NCBI RefSeq assembly: GCF_007954505.1
Contig: NZ_CP042412.1
Span: 1 to 64,000, forward strand
DNA from: Microbacterium sp. CBA3102
GTDB lineage: Bacteria > Actinomycetota > Actinomycetes > Actinomycetales > Microbacteriaceae
Direction of reading: 5' to 3'
DNA: 64,000 nt
This document shows, one piece after another, positions 13,344 to 22,349 of the stretch; position 1 is the first letter of the stretch, and every line of letters starts with the position of its first letter. A program made the translations under genes and the position numbers. Under the pieces are notes generated by a model. The model saw nothing but the letters and a program-made list of their open reading frames with translations, searched no databases and was not told where the DNA came from.

Positions 13344-16186
13344 GAGTCCGCCTTCTCGGCGGCCTTCGCGGCCGCGTTCGCCGCACGGGTGGCCGCCGCC
13401 TTCTTCGCCGCCGCCGACCGCGCGGCCGATGTCGCCGCTGTCGTCTTCTTCGCGGGAGCCTTCTTCGCGGAGGTCGCCTTGGCCGCCGTCTTCTTGGCTG
13501 GCGCCTTCTTCGCCGGGGCCTTCTTCGCTGCTCCCCGCTTGGGGGCCGGCCCCTTTGCACGCTTGTCGGCGAGCATCTGCACCGCGATCTCGAAGGTGAT
13601 GTCTTCGACGGTCTGACCACGCGGGATGGTCACGTTGGTCTCTCCGTCGGTGACGTACGCCCCGAAACGACCGTCGCGAATGCGGATCGGCTTGCCGCTG
13701 ACGGGATCGGCCTCGAACTCGGCGAGTGCGCTCGACGCCCGTCGACCGGCACCGTATTTCGGCTGCGCGTAGATCTCGAGCGCCTGCTCGAGCGTGATGC
13801 TGAAGATCTGCGACTCGCTCTCGAGGGAGCGGGAGTCCGTGCCCTTCTTCAAGTATGGACCGAAGCGGCCGTTCTGCGCCGTGATCTCATCACCGGATTC
13901 CGGGTCCACACCCACCACGCGCGGGAGGCTGAGCAGCTGCAGCGCCGTGTCGAGGTCGATCTCATCGACGGACATCGAGCGGAAGAGCGACGCCGTCCGC
14001 GGCTTGGGTGCCGCGTCCTTCTTCGCTCCGCGCTTCGGCTTCGGGGCCTCGACGACCTCTCCGGTCGCTTCATCGATCGCGGCGTCTTCCGCCACCGGAT
14101 CGTTCTCCTGCACATAAGGCCCGAAGCGGCCGTCCTTGACGACGACGATCTTGCCGTTCGCCGGGTTCTCCCCGAGCACGCGGTCGCCCGCGACAGGAGC
14201 ATCGATGAGCTCCTGTGCCTTCTCCGCTGTCAGCTCATCGGGCGCCAGGTCTTCCGGCACGTTCACGATGCGCGGCTTCGCTTCCGGGTTCTCGGGGTCG
14301 GCGACCTCGAGGTAGGGGCCGTACTTGCCGAAGCGGAGAGTGGCCGTGTCGGTGATGCGCGTGGAGTTCAGCGCACGCGCATCGATCTCGCCGAGGTTGT
14401 CGACGACCTGGCGGAGACCGACGTGCGAGTCCGAGCCGAAGTAGAACGACTTGAGCCATTCGACACGGTTCTGTTCACCGCGCGCGATGGTGTCGAGGTC
14501 GTCTTCGAGCGCTGCCGTGAAGTCGTAGTCGACGAGGTCCGCGAAATGCTCTTCGAGCAGACGCACCACGCTGAACGCCAGCCAAGTCGGCACCAGGGCC
14601 TGGCCGCGCTTGACGGCGTAGCCGCGGTCGAGGATCGTCTCGGGGATCGACGCGAAAGTGGAGGGACGACCGATGCCCTTCTCCTCGAGCACCTTGACGA
14701 GCGAAGCCTCGGTGTAGCGCGGCTTCGGCGTGGTGCGGTGGCCCTTCGCCTCAGCGTCCGACACCGCGAGCTGATCGCCCACGGCGACGGCCGGGAGCGA
14801 CTGGTTCTCTGCGGCATCCGCGTCACCGCGCTTCTCGTCCCGCCCCTCCTCGTAGGCCTCGAGGAAGCCCTTGAAGGTGTAGACGGTTCCGGACGCCGTG
14901 AACTCGGCCTTCTTCCCCGCGGCATCGACGGCGATGGTGACCGTGGTGGTCTCGTACTTCGCGTCGGCCATCTGGCTGGCCACCGTGCGCTTCCAGATGA
15001 GGTCGTAGAGGCGCTGCTCATCGCGATCGAGCTCGGACGACAGCGATGCCGGCGTCCGGAAGTTGTCGCCCGAGGGACGGATGGCCTCGTGCGCCTCCTG
15101 CGCGTTCTTGCTCTTGGACTTGTAGACCCGCGGCTTCAGCGGCACGGCGGCATCACCGTAGAGGGCCACCGCCTGGCTCCGCGCCGCCTGCACCGCCTGG
15201 GTGCTCAGCGACGTGGAGTCGGTACGCATATAGGTGATGTACCCCTTCTCGTACAGCCGCTGGGCGACACCCATCGCCTGCTTGGCTCCCATGGAGAGCT
15301 TGCGCCCGGCCTCCTGCTGCATCGTCGAGGTCGTGAAGGGCGCGTAGGGGCTGCGCGTTCCCGGCTTGGCCTCGACCTTGGTGACGGAGCCGGAGCCGAC
15401 CGCGTCGATCGCCTCGGCGAGAGCGGAAGCCGCGGCTTCATCGAGGACGACGACGGCCTTCTTGAGCTTTCCGTCGTCGTCGAAGTCGGCGCCTCGCGCG
15501 AGCTGGCCGCCGTCGACGCGGACGAGGCGGATCTTGAAGGACGTGCCGGTCGCCGCGGCTGCGGCGTCGACGTCCCAGTACTCGGCGGAGGTGAACGCCA
15601 TGCGCTCACGCTCCCGGTCGACGATGAGTCGGGTCGCCGCCGACTGGACGCGTCCTGCGGAGATTCCGGTCTTGACCTTGTACCAGAGCACCGGGGAGAC
15701 GTCCCAGCCGTACAGACGGTCGAGGATGCGGCGGGTCTCCTGGGCATCGACGAGGTCGTGGTCGAGCTCGCGGGTGTTGCCGACGGCCGCCTGGATCGCA
15801 TCCTTGGTGATCTCATGGAAGACCATGCGCTTGACCGGGACCTTGGGCTTGAGGGTCTCCAGAAGGTGCCAGGCGATCGCCTCGCCTTCGCGGTCCTCAT
15901 CTGTCGCGAGCAGGAGTTCGTCGGCACTCTTGAGGGCGCGCTTGAGCTCGGCGACCGTCTTGGTCTTGCGATCGGACACGACGTAGTACGGGTCGAACCC
16001 GTTGTCGATGTCGATCGAGTACTTCCCGTAGGCCTGCTTGTCCTCCGCCGGAATGTCCTTCTTGTCGGCGAGGTCGCGGATGTGGCCGACGGAGCTGAGC
16101 ACCTCGTAGCCGTCGCCGAGGTATCCCTGAATAGACCGCATCTTCGTCGGGGACTCGACGATGACGAGCTTCTTGCCTTCAGCCAA
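13340..16186 (-). CDS. topA: DNA topoisomerase I
   Basis: Relaxes negative supercoils. Toprim domain at the N-terminus (KLVIVESPTKMRSIQGYLG; LLATDEDREGEAIAWHL), active-site Tyr in GYITYMRTDSTSL. The C-terminal domains contain repeated (N/D)GRFGPY(L/V) strands at least four times, and a tail of about 60 Lys/Ala-rich residues (KKAPAKK type) typical of actinobacterial TopA and important for processivity. No zinc fingers. The best start is TTG 16186, preceded by GAAAGGA; a distal ATG at 16237 lacks a ribosome site. About 948 residues. Confidence 0.95.
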   Translation of the reverse strand: MAEGKKLVIVESPTKMRSIQGYLGDGYEVLSSVGHIRDLADKKDIPAEDKQAYGKYSIDIDNGFDPYYVVSDRKTKTVAELKRALKSADELLLATDEDREGEAIAWHLLETLKPKVPVKRMVFHEITKDAIQAAVGNTRELDHDLVDAQETRRILDRLYGWDVSPVLWYKVKTGISAGRVQSAATRLIVDRERERMAFTSAEYWDVDAAAAATGTSFKIRLVRVDGGQLARGADFDDDGKLKKAVVVLDEAAASALAEAIDAVGSGSVTKVEAKPGTRSPYAPFTTSTMQQEAGRKLSMGAKQAMGVAQRLYEKGYITYMRTDSTSLSTQAVQAARSQAVALYGDAAVPLKPRVYKSKSKNAQEAHEAIRPSGDNFRTPASLSSELDRDEQRLYDLIWKRTVASQMADAKYETTTVTIAVDAAGKKAEFTASGTVYTFKGFLEAYEEGRDEKRGDADAAENQSLPAVAVGDQLAVSDAEAKGHRTTPKPRYTEASLVKVLEEKGIGRPSTFASIPETILDRGYAVKRGQALVPTWLAFSVVRLLEEHFADLVDYDFTAALEDDLDTIARGEQNRVEWLKSFYFGSDSHVGLRQVVDNLGEIDARALNSTRITDTATLRFGKYGPYLEVADPENPEAKPRIVNVPEDLAPDELTAEKAQELIDAPVAGDRVLGENPANGKIVVVKDGRFGPYVQENDPVAEDAAIDEATGEVVEAPKPKRGAKKDAAPKPRTASLFRSMSVDEIDLDTALQLLSLPRVVGVDPESGDEITAQNGRFGPYLKKGTDSRSLESESQIFSITLEQALEIYAQPKYGAGRRASSALAEFEADPVSGKPIRIRDGRFGAYVTDGETNVTIPRGQTVEDITFEIAVQMLADKRAKGPAPKRGAAKKAPAKKAPAKKTAAKATSAKKAPAKKTTAATSAARSAAAKKAAATRAANAAAKAAEKADS

Positions 16187-16263
16187 GGGTGCGTCCTTTC
16201 TTCGAAGCACACCATACACACCACTGTGTGGGGTCATTCACAGTGAGCGAGGTCGCGCGGCCG

Positions 16264-16593
16264 TCACTGTCCCTCGGGTGGCCCGGCACGGGCTCGGGAG
16301 ACGGCTGCGAGTCCAGCGTACGCCGCCTGCACCTCCACGGTCGCCACGAAGCCCTCCAGAACGCATCCGGTGAGGTCGGCACCGGCCGCCTCTGCGACCG
16401 TCGCGGCGAGGGCGCACGGCTCCGCCGAGGTCGGCACGGCGCCGCTGGCGGCATCGGCCGCGGCGAGTGCCGCGGCATCCGCAGCGCCCGCCGCCCGCTG
16501 CGCCGTCACCGAAGCACCGGCCACGGCCGCCAAGCCGAGGGACAGCGCGGCCGCCACGGCGAGGACACCCGCAGCGAGCGCCGTGCCCGCCAT
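16264..16593 (-). CDS. TadE/TadG-like secreted pseudopilin (Rv3654c type)
   Basis: Short Ala-rich protein with one N-terminal membrane helix (LAAGVLAVAAALSLGLAAVA) and a small extracytoplasmic part with two cysteines (EPCALAA, TGCVLEG). It matches the 'helicase/secretion neighbourhood' TadE-like proteins found behind the tad genes in Actinobacteria. ATG at 16593 overlaps the stop of the upstream TadE gene (TGATG). Last gene of the tad operon; likely a minor pilin or periplasmic accessory. Confidence 0.75.
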   Translation of the reverse strand: MAGTALAAGVLAVAAALSLGLAAVAGASVTAQRAAGAADAAALAAADAASGAVPTSAEPCALAATVAEAAGADLTGCVLEGFVATVEVQAAYAGLAAVSRARAGPPEGQ

Positions 16594-16964
16594 CAGAGTC
16601 CTCCGTCGAGCGCGCAGCTCGACGCCCGCAGGGGCACCCGCACCGCCGCACCCCACGAGACCTCCACCGACGAGGTGACGCACACGAGCTCACCGCGGCG
16701 TGACGCGGATACCCCGGCGCCGGGGACCGCCGCACGCACAACCCCCTCCGCGGCGCCGAGTCCTTCTCCCCGACCGAGCAGGCGAGCGGCATCGGCCGAC
16801 GCATCCTGCAGCGCGACCTGACGCGACGCCGCTCCGAGCGCACCCGCGCCCAGCAGCAGGGCCAGCACCACAGCGGGCACGGCGAGCGCGAGCTCTGCCG
16901 CGACCGATCCCCGCTCTCCCCCGATGGCGATGAGCGATGTTGTCCGTCGTCGCCACAGGGCCAT
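16593..16964 (-). CDS. TadE-like minor pilin
   Basis: TadE-type pseudopilin: RGSVAAELALAVPAVVLALL, in which Glu of the AELA motif is the conserved Glu near the start of the transmembrane helix. The soluble part has one disulfide candidate (CVTSS, SSCAL). ATG at 16964 follows GAGGAGG; an in-frame GTG at 16982 overlaps the upstream stop but lacks a ribosome site. Encoded between the DUF4244 pilin and the second TadE-like protein. Confidence 0.8.
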   Translation of the reverse strand: MALWRRRTTSLIAIGGERGSVAAELALAVPAVVLALLLGAGALGAASRQVALQDASADAARLLGRGEGLGAAEGVVRAAVPGAGVSASRRGELVCVTSSVEVSWGAAVRVPLRASSCALDGGL

Positions 16965-16978
16965 GATCGGCAGCCTCC

Positions 16979-17176
16979 TCACGACACGGTCAGGGCGCGC
17001 CGCACGAGATCCGTCAGGATGCCGCGGACTTCATCGGATCTCATGATCACGACGAGGAGACCGGCGAACGCGACAGCCGCCATGGTCGTGATCGCGTACT
17101 CCGCTGTGGCCGCACCGGTGTCGTCGCCGAACAGCATCGCCGCCCTGCGCCGGTCGAGTCGGGGAATGGTCGTCAT
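16979..17176 (-). CDS. DUF4244 protein, Flp-pilin-like
   Basis: 65-residue protein with GAATAEYAITTMAAVAFAGL, the Glu-Tyr pattern and hydrophobic helix of Flp/type IVb pilins (DUF4244). Likely the major subunit of the tad-type surface structure or secretion device encoded here. ATG at 17176 with GAAAGAAGGA upstream. No prepilin peptidase gene is seen nearby, so processing would depend on an enzyme elsewhere. Confidence 0.85.
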   Translation of the reverse strand: MTTIPRLDRRRAAMLFGDDTGAATAEYAITTMAAVAFAGLLVVIMRSDEVRGILTDLVRRALTVS

Positions 17177-17233
17177 GGTGTTCCTTCTTTCTCTGAGATG
17201 TTTCGCATGGAGGAGGGACCGCCACGCGGGCGA

Positions 17234-18136
17234 TCACAACGGCAAGGGTGTCGATGACAGGACGCTCAGGAGCATCGGGGCCACACCGAGCAGGAGGAAC
17301 GCGGGCAGGGTGCACACTCCGAGAGGGATCAGGAGTCGTGTCGAGAGCTTCGCCGCGCGGAGACGGCCTCCGACCCGAGCGGCATGGCGGTCCTGCGCCG
17401 CGGACGCACGGAGCAGTTCCACCGCGGGCACCCCTGCCGCTCGGGACAGATCGAGCACGGCGCGGATCCGCTCGTCACTCCCTCCGGAGGCAGAGCTGTC
17501 GTCCACGAGTGCAAGCGCTCGGTCGATGGACGCTCCTCCGGCGAGCGCGACGGCCACGAGTTCCGCGCGCATCCCTGGCGTGCCCGGCCCTGGCTTCGCC
17601 TGCCGCAGAAGTCCCTTCGTCCACTGTCGCGCCGCCAGCACCAGGAGCAGGCCCACGACCACGCACCCGGCGCCGAGGGGGTTGCCGACGATGACGCCGA
17701 GGGTGTCGAAGCCGAGCGCGAATCCGAGAAGGAGCCCCGCGAGCGGCATCCAGAGCAGCAGACGGGCTGTTCCGGCGGGTTCCGCGAGGGCGATGCGGAC
17801 GTCGTCGGCTGCCGAGGCGGCATCGCGCAGCGACTCCGCGATGATCCGGAGCACCTCCGCGAGAGGTGCGCCGACGGTCGTCGCGATCTCCCACGCGGCT
17901 GCGAGATCGGTCCACGCCCCCCGCTCGGCTTCGATCGCCGAGAGGAGAGGGACGCCCTCGTCGACCCGCCCGACCACGGCCACCGCATGCGGGTCGCCGG
18001 TGCCTGCGAGATGTCGCCACGCAGTGAGAGGAACCGCGCCCGCCTGCAACAGCACCGCCAGCGTCTGCACCGATGTCGCGGCTTCCGCGGCGCCTGCCGA
18101 CTCATTGCGGTGCGCCTGCCTGAGTCGGATCACCAC
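17234..18136 (-). CDS. Type II secretion F domain protein (TadB/TadC-like)
   Basis: Inner-membrane platform of the tad machinery. It has two GspF-like helical regions and hydrophobic segments near residues 125-165 (LLLWMPLAGLLLGFALGFDT; GAGCVVVGLLLVLAARQW) and at the C-terminus (LLIPLGVCTLPAFLLLGVAP). At 300 residues it seems to replace both TadB and TadC. It overlaps the TadA gene by 7 bases. Confidence 0.85.
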   Translation of the reverse strand: MVIRLRQAHRNESAGAAEAATSVQTLAVLLQAGAVPLTAWRHLAGTGDPHAVAVVGRVDEGVPLLSAIEAERGAWTDLAAAWEIATTVGAPLAEVLRIIAESLRDAASAADDVRIALAEPAGTARLLLWMPLAGLLLGFALGFDTLGVIVGNPLGAGCVVVGLLLVLAARQWTKGLLRQAKPGPGTPGMRAELVAVALAGGASIDRALALVDDSSASGGSDERIRAVLDLSRAAGVPAVELLRASAAQDRHAARVGGRLRAAKLSTRLLIPLGVCTLPAFLLLGVAPMLLSVLSSTPLPL

Positions 18137-19131
18137 GGGGACACCTCCTCGATATCCAGGCGATCGGCCACGAGCACGAGGCGACCGGCCTGGCGTATCC
18201 GACGGACACCATCCGGGGTTCGATCGAGATGGAGAACCACGGAGAACGCGCTCACCGCCTGCCGTGCGAGCGCGGTGGCATCCATTCCCGCGAGCGCACC
18301 GAGCGCCTCGAGTCGGGCGGGCACGTCGCGCAGACCGCTGGCGTGCATCGTGCCCGCTCCCCCGTCGTGCCCGGTGTTGAGCGCGCTGAGCAACTCACGC
18401 ACCTCCTCCCCTCGACACTCCCCGACCACCAGCCGATCGGGCCGCATACGCAGGGACTCCCGCACCAGGCGAGCAAGGGTGATCCCGCCCGCCCCCTCCA
18501 GATTCGCCTGGCGGGCTTCGAGCGCGACGTGGTGCGGGTGCCGGGGACGCAACTCCGCCACATCCTCGATCGTGACGATGCGCTCGGTCGGCGGGACCTC
18601 GGAGAGCAGCGCGGACAGCAACGTCGTCTTTCCCGTTCCGGTGCCCCCGGTGATGAGGATGTTCGCCCGGTCGGCGACGAGCCCGAGCAGCCAGGCCTGC
18701 TGGCGCGCGTCGAAGGCGCCGAGGGCGGCGAGCGCCGCGAGATCCGCCGCGCGCACCCTCGGGATGCGGATCGAGAGCGCCGTTCCCGTCGTCGAGACCG
18801 GCGCGAGCACGGCATGCACGCGGATGCCGGAAGCGAGACGGACGTCCACGCACGGCGCTTGATCATCGAGGTGTCGTCCGCCGAGACCGACGAGAGCGAC
18901 CGCCAGATCCCTGACCTCTCGCTCGGAGGCCCGCCACTGCGTCGCCGGTTCCGCGCCGCTGCCGCGGTCGACGAACAGCCCGGCCGTGCCATTCACGAAG
19001 ACATCGGTCACGGTGTCGTCGATGTGGGCGAGAAGGGGACCGAACGCGGGATCGAGGTGCAAAGGGTCGAGGAGGGAGTCCGTCCGGGCGGAGGCCGCTC
19101 CCCGGGGCTGGATGACGAACGAATCGGGCAT
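18130..19131 (-). CDS. TadA/CpaF-family secretion ATPase
   Basis: Hexameric ATPase that drives pilus assembly or secretion. Walker A ITGGTGTGKTTLLSALL near residue 165, Asp box TERIVTIEDVAELRP, His box and Walker B region MRPDRLVVGECRGEE, and TGHDGGAGTMHA. 333 residues, on the short side because the N-terminal extension is small. First gene of the operon TadA-TadB/C-DUF4244-TadE-TadE-like. The ssd/CpaE gene often found upstream is absent here. Confidence 0.9.
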   Translation of the reverse strand: MPDSFVIQPRGAASARTDSLLDPLHLDPAFGPLLAHIDDTVTDVFVNGTAGLFVDRGSGAEPATQWRASEREVRDLAVALVGLGGRHLDDQAPCVDVRLASGIRVHAVLAPVSTTGTALSIRIPRVRAADLAALAALGAFDARQQAWLLGLVADRANILITGGTGTGKTTLLSALLSEVPPTERIVTIEDVAELRPRHPHHVALEARQANLEGAGGITLARLVRESLRMRPDRLVVGECRGEEVRELLSALNTGHDGGAGTMHASGLRDVPARLEALGALAGMDATALARQAVSAFSVVLHLDRTPDGVRRIRQAGRLVLVADRLDIEEVSPW

Positions 19132-19533
19132 ACAGCGACGCTAGGCGGCACCCCCGGCACGAGAACGTGGTCGAGTACGGGCGGAGCGGGGCCTGTGTAG
19201 AAGTGCCATCCGGCAACGCCCGTGCAGGAGTCGATCGGGCATCGCGGGAGCCGTCACGCGGGAGCGCTCCCAAACGAAATGGGCGGCACCTCACGGGGGG
19301 AATGAGATGCCGCCCACGGTGGGCCACGATCGGGGGAATCGGGCGCACCAAGGCCGGAATGAGATCTCGGCTGTCGTCGAGTGTACGCAAGGCAACCGTC
19401 CTCACAAAACCGAAACCACTACCGACTTTCGGCAGTATTCGAGGGGAGTCCGCGGGGATAGATTCACCCTGACCTGGTCGTCCACCCCACGACCATGCTC
19501 GAACGACCGAATGCCGCAAAGGAGCGCCTGCCG
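19132..19533. other. Divergent intergenic region tadA/acs with a structured element
   Basis: 400 bases between the divergent tadA and acs genes, no convincing ORF. It contains an extended inverted repeat at 19280-19316: TGGGCGGCAcCTCA pairs with TGAGaTGCCGCCCA around a 9-base loop. GGAATGAGAT occurs in it at 19299 and again at 19356. As it is upstream of both genes it is not their terminator; leader structure, a small RNA or a regulator site are the options. Promoters for both genes must lie here, but no consensus pair is clear. Confidence 0.45.
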
Positions 19534-21501
<1,968 letters not shown>

Positions 21502-21511
21502 GCCCCTGAAA

Positions 21512-21557
21512 GATCGAAAACGCGCCTCCCGGGCTTCCGGGAGGCGCGTTTTCGATC
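21512..21557 (+). terminator. Terminator after acs
   Basis: Perfect 21-bp inverted repeat GATCGAAAACGCGCCTCCCGG with its complement around a GCTT loop, including AAAA/TTTT parts that let it act on both strands. It separates acs from the convergent RidA gene. Confidence 0.93.
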
Positions 21558-21580
21558 CCGCACGCGGGCGGGGCGGCGGG

Positions 21581-22039
21581 TCAAGCGAGGCGGAAGGCCA
21601 CCTCGACCTCGACCGGACTGCCGAGGGGAAGCTCCGCGACGCCCACGGCTGCGCGGGCGTGGCGTCCGGCATCCCCGAAGATCTCGCCAAGCACATCGCT
21701 GGCACCGTTGATGACCCCGGGCTGCCCGGTGAAGCCTTCGGCGGAGGCGACGAATCCGCCCACGCGCAGCACACCGGCGATGCGGTCGAGTCCACCCGCG
21801 GCATCCGCTGCCGCGGCGAGAGCGTTCAGCGCACAGGTCCGTGCGTAGGTCTTCGCATCCTCGGCGGAGACCTCCGCACCGACCTTGCCCACGGCGGGGA
21901 GCGCGCCTTCGATGAACGGCAGCTGGCCCGACGTGTACACGAGCCCGCCGTGCACGACCGCGGGCACGTAGGCGGCCACCGGTGCGGCGACCGCGGGCAG
22001 CTCGATGCCGAGCTCGGCCAGGCGGGAAGCGACGGTCAT
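21581..22039 (-). CDS. RidA family protein
   Basis: Reactive enamine/imine deaminase-type protein (YjgF/YER057c family): VVHGGLVYTSGQLPFIEG and a C-terminal IFGDAGRHARAAVGVAELP with the conserved Arg and ELP. This subgroup of about 150 residues is longer than E. coli RidA and often sits beside a DUF4177 gene in Actinobacteria, as here. ATG at 22039 overlaps the DUF4177 stop by four bases. Confidence 0.9.
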   Translation of the reverse strand: MTVASRLAELGIELPAVAAPVAAYVPAVVHGGLVYTSGQLPFIEGALPAVGKVGAEVSAEDAKTYARTCALNALAAAADAAGGLDRIAGVLRVGGFVASAEGFTGQPGVINGASDVLGEIFGDAGRHARAAVGVAELPLGSPVEVEVAFRLA

Positions 22040-22260
22040 GCCTGCTCCCCCTCGAACTGGCGGGCGGCCTGTTCTGCCGCAGCGAGGCCGGCGTTGGCAG
22101 AAGCCTCGGCCGTGACAGGGCGCTTGAGGTAGGCGACGAGCCCACCCTCGGGGCCCTGCACGACCTGGACGAGCTCCCAGCCCTGCTTGCCCCAGTTGTT
22201 GAGGATCGCGGCGGTGTTGTGGATGAGCAGCGGCGTGGTGAGGTACTCCCACGTGGTCAT
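22036..22260 (-). CDS. DUF4177 protein
   Basis: Small protein starting MTTWEYLTTPLL with LNNWGKQGWELVQVVQGPEG, the W-E-Y...GWELV pattern of DUF4177. Cytoplasmic, function unknown. First gene of the pair with RidA, divergent from the penicillin-binding protein gene; the 90-base gap must hold both promoters. Confidence 0.85.
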   Translation of the reverse strand: MTTWEYLTTPLLIHNTAAILNNWGKQGWELVQVVQGPEGGLVAYLKRPVTAEASANAGLAAAEQAARQFEGEQA

Positions 22261-22349
22261 GGCACTCCTGTCGATCGGGGCGCGACGCCGTGATTCCGCG
22301 TCGGGCTCGTCAAAGGCGGTATTCAGGGAACTCCCCTACGATCAAGCGT

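Noticed and set aside
13370..13560. Repeated AAG/GCC pattern that looks like a DNA repeat
   Set aside because: It encodes the Lys/Ala-rich C-terminal tail of TopA, normal for Actinobacteria.
14423..16246. Open frame of about 600 codons opposite topA, and a similar one opposite acs (20056-21804)
   Set aside because: Shadows of topA and acs; composition biased and no ribosome site.
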